From JAGPDF01 sp052035735 (GTDB taxonomy: Bacteria; Acidobacteriota; Thermoanaerobaculia; Multivoradales; JAGPDF01), in NCBI GenBank assembly GCA_052035735.1, contig JBPOHI010000007.1, positions 62,001 to 126,000 on the forward strand: a DNA stretch of 64,000 bases, read 5' to 3'. Within the stretch, counting starts at the first letter, position 1, and every line of letters starts with the position of its first letter. The notes beneath the pieces are model-generated. The model was not told the DNA's origin and ran no database searches. It worked only from the letters and a program-made list of their open reading frames with translations. The position numbers and the translations under genes were made by a program. Below, piece after piece: positions 16,100 through 24,889 of the stretch.

Positions 16100-17149
16100 A
16101 TGACGGACGACTTCACGCCGGTGCGTTTCGCCGAAGGGGCGCTGCAGCTTCTCGACCAGACCCTCCTGCCGCAGGAGGAGGAGTGGATCTCCTGTACGAG
16201 CGTCCCCGCCATCGCCGATGCCATCCGGCGCCTGGCGGTGCGCGGCGCGCCGGCGATCGGCATCGCCGCGGCCTACGGCCTGGTGGTGGCTCTTCTCGAC
16301 CCCGAGGATCCGGAGCCCGATCCGGCGCGCCGCTTCGCCAACGCGCAACGGATTCTCGGCGACAGCCGGCCGACGGCGGTGAACCTGCGCTGGGCGCTCG
16401 AACAGGGGGCGGAGGCCTATGAGCTGCTGCGCGTCGGCGGCGAGCGCCCGCTGGTCGAGACCGCCGCCAAGCTCCTCGACTGGGCGCGCGCCCTGCATGC
16501 CGACGACGTCGATCGCAACCGGCGGATGGCGCAGCACGGCGCGGAGCTCTTCGCCGCCGGTGACCGCGTGCTCACCCACTGCAACGCCGGGGCGCTCGCG
16601 ACCGGCGGCATCGGCACCGCGGTCGGGGTGATCGCGGCGGCCCATCGTGCCGGCAAAGTGGCCGCCGTGTGGGTCGATGAGACGCGGCCCCTGCTGCAGG
16701 GGGCACGCCTCACGGCGTGGGAGATGCTGCGGCTCGGCATCCCGCACCGTCTGGTCACCGATTCGATGGTCGGGGCGCTGATGAGTCGGGGGCTCGTCGA
16801 GCGGGTAATCGTCGGCGCCGATCGGATTGCGGCCAACGGCGACACGGCGAACAAGATCGGCACCTACACCGTCGCCGTGCTGGCTCACCGCCACAAGGTG
16901 CCGTTCTACGTCGCGGCGCCGCTCTCGACCTTCGATCCGCGCATCGCGAGCGGGGCGGAGATCCCGATCGAGGAGCGCGCCGGCCTCGAAGTCACCGAGC
17001 TGGCCTCCCGCCGGATCGCGCCAGTCGGGACCTCCGGGTTCAACCTCGCTTTCGACGTCACTCCGGCAGAGCTCATCGCCGCCATCGTAACCGAAGAGGG
17101 CGTCCTCACGCCGCCCTACGGTGACGCGATCGCCCGCCTGTTTCCGTGA
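16100..17149 (+). CDS. mtnA: S-methyl-5-thioribose-1-phosphate isomerase
   Basis: 349 residues from ATG 16100; the longer frame from 16037 would run into the promoter of the divergent gene. Hallmarks of the aIF2B/MtnA family: RRLAVRGAPAIGIAAAYG near residue 50, LTHCNAGALATGGIGTA with the catalytic Cys, VDETRPLLQGARLTAWE with a catalytic Asp region, and GADRIAANGDTANKIGTY. Family knowledge: it isomerises MTR-1-P to MTRu-1-P in methionine salvage. No other mtn gene is in the window. Confidence 0.93.
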   Translation: MTDDFTPVRFAEGALQLLDQTLLPQEEEWISCTSVPAIADAIRRLAVRGAPAIGIAAAYGLVVALLDPEDPEPDPARRFANAQRILGDSRPTAVNLRWALEQGAEAYELLRVGGERPLVETAAKLLDWARALHADDVDRNRRMAQHGAELFAAGDRVLTHCNAGALATGGIGTAVGVIAAAHRAGKVAAVWVDETRPLLQGARLTAWEMLRLGIPHRLVTDSMVGALMSRGLVERVIVGADRIAANGDTANKIGTYTVAVLAHRHKVPFYVAAPLSTFDPRIASGAEIPIEERAGLEVTELASRRIAPVGTSGFNLAFDVTPAELIAAIVTEEGVLTPPYGDAIARLFP

Positions 17150-17158
17150 GCCCCCGGC

Positions 17159-18901
17159 TTACTGCGGGAGCCCCGAGACGCGCTCGATACGGCCGTCGAC
17201 GTCGGTGGTGATGCGCCGCCCGGGGAGCCCCGCGAGAGCCTCCTCGGTGAGCTGCCGCCAGGAGATTTGCGGCTCCGCGACGAGCGCCGGACTCGTGCCG
17301 CCGTTGCCCGCTCCGTCGGATAACAGCGGATAGCCGTCGCGATAGCCGTAGCGCCAGGTGTAGTCGAGCGTCGCGGCGCGGTAGCGCCGGTCGAGGTCGA
17401 GCGGCGCAAAGACACTCTCGCCGGCAGACCGGACGCTGACGTCCGTAGCGTCGACGGCGGTCGTGCCGTCGGCCGCGACGCGATACCGGAAGCGCAGGCC
17501 CGCGACCTGCAGGAAACGCCCGTGACCGAGGGTCGCCTGCGACACCGACTTGCGCAGGAGCTCGAGGAGCTCCCGCCCGGTCACCTCGAAGACGACCGGC
17601 TTGTCGTCGTAGTAGAAAATCCCCTCGAGCTCGTAGACGCGGACGTTGCCGCCCGCCGCGATGTCGTCGTTGACGCGGATGGCTCCGCCGTTGACGAAGG
17701 CGATGTCGGTCGCGAGCCGCTCCCGCAGCACGTCGCACAGCAGGTCGCCCATCGCCGTCTCGCGGCCGCGGATCGCCGGCTCGGTGCCTTCCAGCAGATG
17801 CTCGGTGGTCGCGACGACGTCGAGCAGCCTGCGGCCGGTCTTCTCCTCGACCGCCTTCGCCAGCGTCACGAGCGAGCTAGCGACGGTCCGAATCATGTCG
17901 GGATCGACTGCAACCTGAGCGCCGAGCTCGACGAGCGTTCCGGAGCCGACGAAGGGCCGCGTTGCCGCACTGCCTGCAGCGGCCGGCCGGACGTCGATGC
18001 GATAGGCGCTCTTGGCGTCAGCGTCGGCCTTGGTGATGCTCGTTCCGCCGATGGAGCGCGTGAGAGCGACGTGCTCGTGGCCGCCGACGATCCAGTCGAT
18101 CCGGCCGGGGAACTCGCGCGCCAGCCACTCGTCGTCGCCGACCTCCTGATGAGTGAGGCCGATGACGAACTCCGCCCCCTTGCGCTCGAGGTCGCCAAGG
18201 ACGCGCGCGATCGTCGCGCGGCGCGTCGGCAGGTCGAAGCCGTACTCCACCCATGGCCGGCTCTGGTCGGAGAGGGTCAGGCCGAAGATGCCGACACGGA
18301 CTCCGCCGAGCTCCAGCACGACGTGGTCCTTGACGTTCGGAAAGCGTTCGGCGAGCGGGCGCAGCCCGGCCTCGGCGGTGTCGCTCGATCCGGCCACCGA
18401 AACATTCGAAGTGATCCAGTCGAACTGCGACTGCGCGATGCGATCGAAGAGCAGTGCACGCTCGGGGTTGTCGAACTCGTGATTGCCCGGGGTCACGAAG
18501 AATCGCCCGTCGAAGCCCTCGCTGCCGTCGAGCTGATTCAAGGCCTCGATCATCGGCACGCCCTTGAGGTACTTGCTCATCACCGACGGGAAGAGGAAGT
18601 CCCCGGCGTGCAGGACCAGCACCGGACGGCCTTCGGCCTCGAGCTGTTTGCGCAGCGTCCGTACTCGCGCCAGCCCGCCCTCCGCACCGGCGCGCAGGCC
18701 TTCGATCTTGTAGGTGTCGTTGATCTGCAGAATCGTGAAGCCGGCAGCCGGCGCGGGCGCAGCGGCGGACGGCGGAAGCTCGGGGGTCTTCGGGTTGCCG
18801 GCGCAGCCGGCGATGAGAGCAACGAGCGAGACAGCGGGCAAACAGGTCGCCCAGCGGCTCAGTCGGGCCCGCCAGGGCGTCGAAGGGGAATGGGTGATCA
18901 C
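17159..18901 (-). CDS. 5'-nucleotidase/UshA-family metallophosphoesterase lipoprotein
   Basis: 580 residues from a GTG at 18901, preceded at good spacing by GGAGG. Longer readings enter the palindromic repeat upstream. A lipobox-type signal (VALIAGC, Cys at about 33) predicts a lipoprotein. The metallophosphatase domain has LQINDTYKIEG, LHAGDFLFPS, TPGNHEFDNP, GLTHQ and GGHEH. The usual metal-site His of NDxHG is Tyr here (NDTYK), as in some NDVY-type relatives. The C-terminal 5'-nucleotidase domain has RETAMGDLLCDVLRE and NGGAIR. Family knowledge: periplasmic nucleotide or UDP-sugar hydrolysis. Confidence 0.88.
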   Translation of the reverse strand: MITHSPSTPWRARLSRWATCLPAVSLVALIAGCAGNPKTPELPPSAAAPAPAAGFTILQINDTYKIEGLRAGAEGGLARVRTLRKQLEAEGRPVLVLHAGDFLFPSVMSKYLKGVPMIEALNQLDGSEGFDGRFFVTPGNHEFDNPERALLFDRIAQSQFDWITSNVSVAGSSDTAEAGLRPLAERFPNVKDHVVLELGGVRVGIFGLTLSDQSRPWVEYGFDLPTRRATIARVLGDLERKGAEFVIGLTHQEVGDDEWLAREFPGRIDWIVGGHEHVALTRSIGGTSITKADADAKSAYRIDVRPAAAGSAATRPFVGSGTLVELGAQVAVDPDMIRTVASSLVTLAKAVEEKTGRRLLDVVATTEHLLEGTEPAIRGRETAMGDLLCDVLRERLATDIAFVNGGAIRVNDDIAAGGNVRVYELEGIFYYDDKPVVFEVTGRELLELLRKSVSQATLGHGRFLQVAGLRFRYRVAADGTTAVDATDVSVRSAGESVFAPLDLDRRYRAATLDYTWRYGYRDGYPLLSDGAGNGGTSPALVAEPQISWRQLTEEALAGLPGRRITTDVDGRIERVSGLPQ

Positions 18902-18945
18902 CGGAACCTCCTCGGGAAATCCGACAGGAACGGCAGATACGACAA

Positions 18946-19000
18946 GGGACACGATAGCAATCGTGTCCCTTTGGAGGGTCCACGATAGCAATCGTGTCCC
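18946..19000. repeat. Palindromic repeat, two tandem copies (GGGACACGAT-AGCA-ATCGTGTCCC)
   Basis: Copy 1 (18946-18969) is a perfect inverted repeat of 10-bp arms around AGCA. Copy 2 (about 18977-19000) repeats the core cacgatagcaatcgtgtccct with a degenerate left arm. It lies just upstream of the nucleotidase gene and 50 bp from the tmRNA 3' end. The arms resemble those of the element at 54704-54751. Confidence 0.75.
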
Positions 19001-19048
19001 TGGATGTTTCAAGAATCCCGACGGATATCGAGCTTCAGGAAAGAAAGA

Positions 19049-19400
19049 TGGTGGAGGCGGTGGGAATTGAACCCACGTCCGAGAAACGCGTCCCGAAAGT
19101 ATCTACGCACATAGCCTTCACTTGTGGTCATCGCCCTTGCGCAATGCAGAAGGCCGCCTACGCAAGCGCCAGTTCCGATTTGACGATCCCGCTGAGGAGC
19201 GGAACCAACCTCAGCGTTCAGTCCACTTTAGCGTCGCCCCAGCCCGTGCCGTGGACAATGGCCCATGGCTGGAACGTCACGGTCAATTAAGCCGCGAGAG
19301 CGAAGTTGTCGTTGGCAGGTATAACTTGCCGTTTTACGGGTGCAAACCCGATGCGCAACCCTCGAACCGCACTGTTCCCCGTCGAACCCGGTGCGCCCCC
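19049..19400 (-). ncRNA. ssrA: tmRNA (SsrA), tag ANDNFALAA
   Basis: On the minus strand the RNA begins GGGGGCGCACCGGGTTCGAC (transcript 5' end at 19400). It ends with a tRNA-like T arm GGTTCAATTCCCACC followed by CGCCTCC and an encoded CCA (3' end at 19049). GGGGGCG pairs with CGCCTCC to form the acceptor stem. The tag frame (19316 to 19287) reads GCC AAC GAC AAC TTC GCT CTC GCG GCT TAA, i.e. ANDNFALAA-stop, with GCC rather than the usual GCA as resume codon. At 352 nt it is a normal one-piece tmRNA. Family knowledge: it rescues stalled ribosomes together with SmpB. Confidence 0.96.
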
Positions 19401-19486
19401 TAGTTGTGAATGAACCACGCTGCAAGAGAAGAAACATAGCAGATGGCGCGGGATATTCCCCGCCTCCGCCCTCCGGGCAGCGAAGC

Positions 19487-19978
19487 TCAGGCCGGATCGG
19501 CGGGCGAAGGTGAAGCGGATGGCGGCGCCGGCTCCGCGCCGACAGTGGCGAAGAACTCCTCCGGACCGCTGGTTTCGAGCCGGGAGAGCACCAGCCACCA
19601 GGCCAACAGTCCCATGACCGCAGCGAAAGGCAGAAGGGCCAGGAGCTTCAGGTTGAACGGCCAGGCGAGCGCTGGCAAGAGCGCCACGACGGCGAGAACG
19701 AGCACGGCGACCGAGGCGCGCTGCAGCTCGAGGTGGCTCTCCTCGAGCTGCCAGACGAGGCGAACGCCGTCGCCGGCCGGAGCGTAGTCGACGCGGCCCA
19801 CCAGCACGCCGCGGCGCAGGCCGAAAACGACCGGCAGCACGAGCTGTCCGCCACTCGACCTCTCGGGATGGCCGGTGGCATCGCCGTTCCACTCCGCACC
19901 CCAGGCGGCGGCGGCGCGCGCCAGGGCGTCGGGCAGGTCGGCGAGGGTGAGCGCGACGCGGAGCTCGTGGCGGATCAA
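19487..19978 (-). CDS. Hypothetical membrane protein
   Basis: 163 residues. A cytoplasmic or peripheral N-terminal domain of about 85 residues (RHELRVALTLADLPDALARA) precedes two closely spaced hydrophobic segments (about residues 87-132). A Pro/Ala/Ser-rich acidic tail follows. No family recognised. The start overlaps the dusB stop by 4 nt, so it is probably co-translated with dusB. Confidence 0.65.
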   Translation of the reverse strand: MIRHELRVALTLADLPDALARAAAAWGAEWNGDATGHPERSSGGQLVLPVVFGLRRGVLVGRVDYAPAGDGVRLVWQLEESHLELQRASVAVLVLAVVALLPALAWPFNLKLLALLPFAAVMGLLAWWLVLSRLETSGPEEFFATVGAEPAPPSASPSPADPA

Positions 19979-20961
19979 GCGGCCGCCGCCGTCATCTCGT
20001 CGAAGAACGCCTCGACTGCGGCGAGGAACGCAGGAACGTCGTGGAGCTCGTTGATCCGCTGGCGGAGCTCGCGGCCGTGCGGCACGCCGTGGGTGTACCA
20101 GCCGGTGAACTTGCGCAGCTTGTGCATGGCGAACTTCGACGGCTCGCGCTGGGCGACCAGGCGGAAGTGCTCGAGGATCAGGTCACGCCGGGCGAGCAAC
20201 GAGGCCTCTTCCGGGGTGCGGCCGGCGAGCAGATCGGCCGCCTGGCGGAAGATCCACGGATTCTTGGTCGCGGCGCGGCCGATCATCACCCCGTCGCAGC
20301 CAGTCTCGGCGATCATCCGCACGGCATCCGCGGGCTCCTTGACGTCGCCGTTGCCGAATACCGGAATCCTGAGCGCCGCCTTGAGCCGGGAGATCTCCTC
20401 CCACTGCACGGTGGCGTCGCCGGAGAACATCTGCCGCGCCGTACGGGCGTGGAGCGCGACGCCGTCGGCGCCGTTCGCTTCGCAGATGCGGCCAAGCTCG
20501 AGGAAGTTCTTGCGCTCATGGTCGAGCCCGAGCCGGAACTTGACCGTGAGCGGGATCGAGATCGCCTTGCGTACCGTGCCGACGATCGCTTCCGCGAGGT
20601 CGAGGTCGCCCATCAGGGCGCAGCCCGAACAGCCCTTGAGAATCTTGTTCGCCGGGCAGCCCATGTTGATGTCGCAGATGTCGGCGCCCATCGCCTCCAC
20701 CCGCCGGGCAGCCTCGGCCATGGTGTCCGGGTCGGAGCCGTAGATCTGGATCGAAATCGGCCGCTCCTCGGGCAGGAAGTGCATCAGGTCGAGGGTGCGC
20801 GCCACGCCGCGTACCAGCGCGCGCGAGGCGATGAACTCCATCGTCACCAGTCCGACGCCGCCGATCCGCCGCACGATCAGGCGGAAGTCGCGGTCGGTCA
20901 CCCCGGCCATCGGGGCGAGGACCAGGGGAGTCTCGATCGGGACGGCTCCAAGGCGCAACAT
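19975..20961 (-). CDS. dusB: tRNA-dihydrouridine synthase (DusB type)
   Basis: 328 residues from ATG 20961; the 17 extra upstream codons do not fit the family. The TIM-barrel FMN domain begins TPLVLAPMAGVTDRDFR. The catalytic Cys102 is in DINMGCPANKI. Substrate/FMN elements are VKFRLGLD, ALHARTARQMFSGDA, PVFGNGDV and GVMIGRAATKNPWIF. The C-terminal helical RNA-binding domain includes KFTGWYTHGVPHGRELR. Family knowledge: it reduces uridine in the tRNA D loop using NADPH. Confidence 0.94.
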   Translation of the reverse strand: MLRLGAVPIETPLVLAPMAGVTDRDFRLIVRRIGGVGLVTMEFIASRALVRGVARTLDLMHFLPEERPISIQIYGSDPDTMAEAARRVEAMGADICDINMGCPANKILKGCSGCALMGDLDLAEAIVGTVRKAISIPLTVKFRLGLDHERKNFLELGRICEANGADGVALHARTARQMFSGDATVQWEEISRLKAALRIPVFGNGDVKEPADAVRMIAETGCDGVMIGRAATKNPWIFRQAADLLAGRTPEEASLLARRDLILEHFRLVAQREPSKFAMHKLRKFTGWYTHGVPHGRELRQRINELHDVPAFLAAVEAFFDEMTAAAA

Positions 20962-21021
20962 CGAACCGCCTATTCTACTGCGGGGCCCAGTTTGGCCGGG
21001 GCTCTCGACCATGTGAGCCGG

Positions 21022-21136
21022 CCGGGGCTCGACGAAATCCCCTGCGCGCAGTGGCGGGGGGCCCCACCCTCAAGAGAAGAAATCCGGATGAGACCTGGGG
21101 TCCCGACCGAGCACAGGGGATTTCGTCGAGCCCCGG
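21022..21136. repeat. 115-bp palindromic element with 23-bp perfect inverted arms
   Basis: The left arm 21022-21044 and right arm 21114-21136 are exact reverse complements (ccggggctcgacgaaatccc plus ctg), extending imperfectly a few bases outward. The 69-bp centre contains GGGGCCCC-like inner palindromes. It sits in the 211-bp gap between the divergent dusB and bshC genes. It is MITE-like, or a very stable hairpin; no flanking target duplication is evident. Confidence 0.8.
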
Positions 21137-21172
21137 TCGGCGGCGAGCTCGCGACAAGCCTGGTCCGCTAGG

Positions 21173-22855
21173 ATGCGCGGGATGGCCGCCCCTCCCCTCG
21201 AAGTCGATCTCCTCTTGCACGGCTTGGTGAAAGGGATGCCCGCTGCCTGGCTCGCCGGCAAGGAGACCGATCTCCTCGCACCGCTGCGCCTGCTGGCACC
21301 GGGGACGCTGCCCGAGATGGCGCCGCCTGCCGTCGACCGCCGCGGAATCGCGGCGGGGCTCTCACGCACGAACGCCGGCTACGGCCACCCGCGCGCCGCC
21401 GAGCTCGCGGCGAAGCTCGCCGACCCGGCGACCGCGGTGGTCGTCGGCGGGCAACAGACCGGCCTCTTCGGCGGCCCGCTCCTCGCGCTGGTCAAGGCCG
21501 CCGCGGCGGTGCGTTACGCCGAGGCGCTCGAAGCCCGAGGGCGCCCCGCGGTCGCGCTCTTCTGGATGGCGACCGAAGACCACGACTGGGCGGAGGTCGC
21601 CTCCGCCACCTTCCTCGGCCCGGACGGCCTGCTCGATCTTGCGCTCGCTGACGATCCCTCGCCGCTCGCCCCGGTCGGCTGCCGCCAGATCGGACCCGAG
21701 GTCGAGAGTCTGCTCGCGGCGCTGGCTGCGAGCTTTCCGGGCGAGCGCTTCGCTGAGTGGCGTCGGCGTCTCGCCGAGTGGTGGGCACCGGGAGCGCGCT
21801 TCGGCGACGCCTTCGCGCGGCAGATGGTAGCGCTCCTGGGCGCTCGCTCGCCGCTGATGCTGGACTCGATGCTGCCCTCGCTGAAGGTCGCCCAGCGGCC
21901 GCATCTCATCCGGTTGATCGAGGCGCGTGTCGAGGTGGAAGCGGCCTATGTGGCCGCCGAGGAGCGCATCGCCGCCCGCGGCTTCGAGCTCCAGGTGGCG
22001 CCACAGCGCGGTGCGAGCCCACTTTTCCTGCTGCGCGACGGTGCCCGGCGGCGCATCGAGTGGAGCGGCGACGCCGGCTTCCGCCTGCGCGGCGCTCCAG
22101 GCGCGGAACCGGCGGAGCCGGTCGCCGAGCTCGTCGAGCTGCTCGAGCGCGAGCCGAGCCTCGTTTCACCCGGAGTGCTCGCTCGCCCAGCGATCCAGGA
22201 TGCGGTCCTCGGCACGACGTTGCAGGTCATGGGGCCAGGCGAAACCGCCTATCTCGCCCAGGCGGCGGCGGTCTATCCGATTCTCGGCGTTGCGGCGCCG
22301 TGGACCACGCTCCGTCCACAGGTACTTGTTTTCGATCGCCGGCAGCGCGAACACCTGGCGGAGCTCGGCGCCACCCTCGGGGAGCTGCTGTTCGCGCCGG
22401 AAAAGATCGCCCATCGCCTCGCCGCCCTTGCCGGTGGCGGCTTCGTCGGGCCGGCGCGGCAGGCCGCAGCGGAGCTTCTCGACGGTCTGCGCGCGCCGTC
22501 GGTGGCGCTCGATCCGACGCTCGAGAAGCCGTGGACGAAAACCCGCGAGACGCTGCTCGGCGCGCTCGACGCCTTCGCCGCCAAGGTCGAAGCGGCAGCG
22601 GCGCGGCGCGGCGGCGTCGCCCAGCAGCGCTTCGAAAGTCTGCGCCAGATGACCCGCCCCGGCGGCGGGCTGCAGGAGCGAGTGCTCTCGACCGGCTGGT
22701 TCGCCGGCCGCTACGGCGCGCTCTTCGGCGAGGCGCTCCTCGAGCAGCTCACGCTCGATCCGCGCCGGCTCGCGCTCGTCGACCCGAACGCCGACCGGTC
22801 CGCGGCGGCGGCCCCTTCCGGGCAGGATCGGGCTAACATCCCTTCGCCGTCATGA
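21173..22855 (+). CDS. bshC: BshC, putative cysteine-adding enzyme of bacillithiol synthesis
   Basis: 560 residues from ATG 21173; ATG 21182 is an alternative. The BshC hallmark VVVGGQQTGLFGGPLLALVK is at about residues 85-105. FWMATEDHDWAEV, FGDAFARQMVALLG and MGPGETAYLAQAAAVYP follow. A C-terminal coiled coil precedes LQERVLSTGWFAGRYG. Family knowledge: BshC is assigned to adding cysteine to GlcN-malate, giving bacillithiol. It heads a run bshC, hydroxylase, bshB1, bshA, and overlaps none of them; 7 bp separate it from the next gene. Confidence 0.93.
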   Translation: MRGMAAPPLEVDLLLHGLVKGMPAAWLAGKETDLLAPLRLLAPGTLPEMAPPAVDRRGIAAGLSRTNAGYGHPRAAELAAKLADPATAVVVGGQQTGLFGGPLLALVKAAAAVRYAEALEARGRPAVALFWMATEDHDWAEVASATFLGPDGLLDLALADDPSPLAPVGCRQIGPEVESLLAALAASFPGERFAEWRRRLAEWWAPGARFGDAFARQMVALLGARSPLMLDSMLPSLKVAQRPHLIRLIEARVEVEAAYVAAEERIAARGFELQVAPQRGASPLFLLRDGARRRIEWSGDAGFRLRGAPGAEPAEPVAELVELLEREPSLVSPGVLARPAIQDAVLGTTLQVMGPGETAYLAQAAAVYPILGVAAPWTTLRPQVLVFDRRQREHLAELGATLGELLFAPEKIAHRLAALAGGGFVGPARQAAAELLDGLRAPSVALDPTLEKPWTKTRETLLGALDAFAAKVEAAAARRGGVAQQRFESLRQMTRPGGGLQERVLSTGWFAGRYGALFGEALLEQLTLDPRRLALVDPNADRSAAAAPSGQDRANIPSPS

Positions 22856-22862
22856 GCCAGCC

Positions 22863-24158
22863 ATGAGTCAGCAGGGCTTCGACGCCATCGCGCTCGCCAT
22901 CCCGGTCTTCTTCCTGCTCATCGGCCTGGAGATCTGGTTCGAGCACCGCGAGCGCCGACGGGACTCCGGCCGCACCCTCTATCGCCTGAACGACACCATC
23001 AACGACCTCGCCTGCGGCACGATCCAACAGCTGGCCGGAGTCTTCGGCAAGACCGTGCTCTTCGCCGGCTACATCCTCCTCTTCGAGCGCTTCGCCCTCT
23101 TCCGCCTCGATCCCGGCAACTGGGCGCACTGGCCGGTCGCCTTCCTCGGCATCGACTTCTTCTACTACTGGTTCCATCGCGCCAGCCACGAAGTGAACTT
23201 CCTCTGGGCGGCGCACATCGTCCACCATCAGAGCGAGGAGTACAACCTGTCGGTGGCCCTGCGGCAGAGCGCCGTGCAGCAGTTTCTCGGCGCGCCGTTC
23301 TACTGGCCGCTGGCGCTCCTGGGCGTCCCGCCGATGATGTTTCTCGCCCTCGACGCCTTCGACACCCTCTACCAGTTCTGGATCCACACCCGGACGATCG
23401 GCCGCCTGGGCTTCCTCGAGGGCTTGCTCAACACGCCATCGAATCACCGCGTTCACCACGGCTCGAACGCCAAGTACATCGACCGCAATCACGGCGGCGT
23501 GCTGATCGTCTGGGACCGGCTCTTCGGCACCTACCAGCGCGAAGAGGAGGAGCCGGCCTACGGCGTCACCCGGCCGCTCGCCAACTGGAATCCGCTGTGG
23601 GCGAACCTGCAGTACTGGGCCGAGCTGGTCGGCGTGGCGCGCCGCACCCGGCGGTGGCGCGACAAGCTGCTCATCTTCCTCAAGTCGCCCGGTTGGCGTC
23701 CGGCGGATGTGCCGTTCGAGCCGGCGCCGTACACGCCGATCGACGGGCGGAAGTACGACGCCAAGACGCCAGGCGGGCTCGCCGCCGCGGCGGTCGGCCA
23801 GTTTCTGCTCGCCATGGGTGCGGTGATCGCGCTGTTGTTCGGCGGCGGAAAGCTCGGCGTGCCGGAGAAGACGGCGCTGGCGCTCTTCGCCGTCTGGGGT
23901 CTCACCAACGTCGGTGGACTGTTCGATCGTCGCACCTGGTTGCCGGCGAGCGAGGCGGCGCGCTGGACCGCGGCGGTCGCGGCAGCGCTGCTGCTCGCGC
24001 CCACCCCCTGGCGACTCGCCGCCGGTGGTGCGGCGCTGGCGCTGGCTGTGGCCGCGCTGGTGCCGGTGTGGCGCCAACGCGAACAATTCGTGCGCCCGGC
24101 ACGGGAGGAAATGCAGCTGCCCGTGCTCCGCGTTCGGGAGGAGGGGCAGTTGCCATGA
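22863..24158 (+). CDS. Sterol desaturase/fatty acid hydroxylase superfamily membrane protein
   Basis: 431 residues, strongly hydrophobic. The di-iron histidine clusters are HRASH (residues about 103-107), HIVHHQ (about 117-122) and the later NHRVHH with HHG (about 197-203), in the order of the FA-hydroxylase family. The segment DFFYYWFHRASHEVNFLWA and the length point to the alkylglycerol monooxygenase (TMEM195)-like subgroup. A C-terminal about 120-residue extension contains three or four more membrane segments. The gene is embedded between bshC and bshB1 and overlaps bshB1 by 4 nt. Its substrate is unknown. Confidence 0.87.
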   Translation: MSQQGFDAIALAIPVFFLLIGLEIWFEHRERRRDSGRTLYRLNDTINDLACGTIQQLAGVFGKTVLFAGYILLFERFALFRLDPGNWAHWPVAFLGIDFFYYWFHRASHEVNFLWAAHIVHHQSEEYNLSVALRQSAVQQFLGAPFYWPLALLGVPPMMFLALDAFDTLYQFWIHTRTIGRLGFLEGLLNTPSNHRVHHGSNAKYIDRNHGGVLIVWDRLFGTYQREEEEPAYGVTRPLANWNPLWANLQYWAELVGVARRTRRWRDKLLIFLKSPGWRPADVPFEPAPYTPIDGRKYDAKTPGGLAAAAVGQFLLAMGAVIALLFGGGKLGVPEKTALALFAVWGLTNVGGLFDRRTWLPASEAARWTAAVAAALLLAPTPWRLAAGGAALALAVAALVPVWRQREQFVRPAREEMQLPVLRVREEGQLP

Positions 24159-24883
24159 CGGTCGACGTGCTGGCGATCGGGGCGCACCCCGACGACATCG
24201 AGATCTGCTGCGGCGGAACGCTGGCGCTGATGGCGCGCGCCGGGCGCCGCGTCGGCATCCTGCACCTGACCTCCGGCGAAGCCGGCACCCGCGGCACCAC
24301 CGCCGAGCGCCGGCAGGAAGCGGCAGCGGCGGCGGAGATCCTCGGCGCGCACGAGCTCGAGTTCCTGGCGTTGGGCGACGGCGCCCTGCGCACCGGGCCG
24401 GAGGAGGAGGATCAGATCATCGACGTGCTGCGGCGGTTGCGCCCCGAGCTCGTACTCGGACCGGCCACAGTCGATCGTCACCCGGACCACGAACGCGCCC
24501 ACGCGCTCGTCGCCGCGGCCTGCTTCTATGCCGGTCTGGCGCGCCGTGGGCAGGGGCAGCCGCATCGGCCGGCGGCGCACTTCACTTACATGCAGAACGA
24601 CTCTTTCGAGCCCTCTTTCGTGGTCGACGTGACGGCGACCTGGGAGATCAAAATGCGGTCTCTCGACGCCTACGGGACGCAGCTTCATCCGCGTCAGGGG
24701 GAGAGCAATCCCGCCGACGGACCGGTGACGAAGATCTCGTCTCGCGAGACGCGACTCGCCATCGAGGGCCGGGCGCGCCACTACGGCGACCAGGTAGGGG
24801 CCGAGTTCGGCGAGCCGTTCCTTTCGCGTCGGCCGCTCGCTATCGCCGACCCCTGGCAACTTCTTCCCCGCGGACTGCGTTAG
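24155..24883 (+). CDS. bshB1: Bacillithiol biosynthesis deacetylase BshB1
   Basis: 242 residues from ATG 24155, overlapping the preceding stop. It is a PIG-L/LmbE-type deacetylase with zinc site AIGAHPDDIEICCGGT and the later HPDHERAH. The LTSGEAGTRGT and YMQNDSFEPSFVVDV segments match BshB1. YGTQLHPRQGES matches its substrate loop. Family knowledge: it removes acetate from GlcNAc-malate, the second step of bacillithiol synthesis. It is followed 6 bp later by bshA. Confidence 0.94.
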   Translation: MTVDVLAIGAHPDDIEICCGGTLALMARAGRRVGILHLTSGEAGTRGTTAERRQEAAAAAEILGAHELEFLALGDGALRTGPEEEDQIIDVLRRLRPELVLGPATVDRHPDHERAHALVAAACFYAGLARRGQGQPHRPAAHFTYMQNDSFEPSFVVDVTATWEIKMRSLDAYGTQLHPRQGESNPADGPVTKISSRETRLAIEGRARHYGDQVGAEFGEPFLSRRPLAIADPWQLLPRGLR

Positions 24884-24889
24884 AAAGTC

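Noticed and set aside
18902..19012. N-terminal extension of the nucleotidase to 19012
   Set aside because: It would translate the tandem palindromes; GTG 18901 has a GGAGG site and a proper lipoprotein signal follows.
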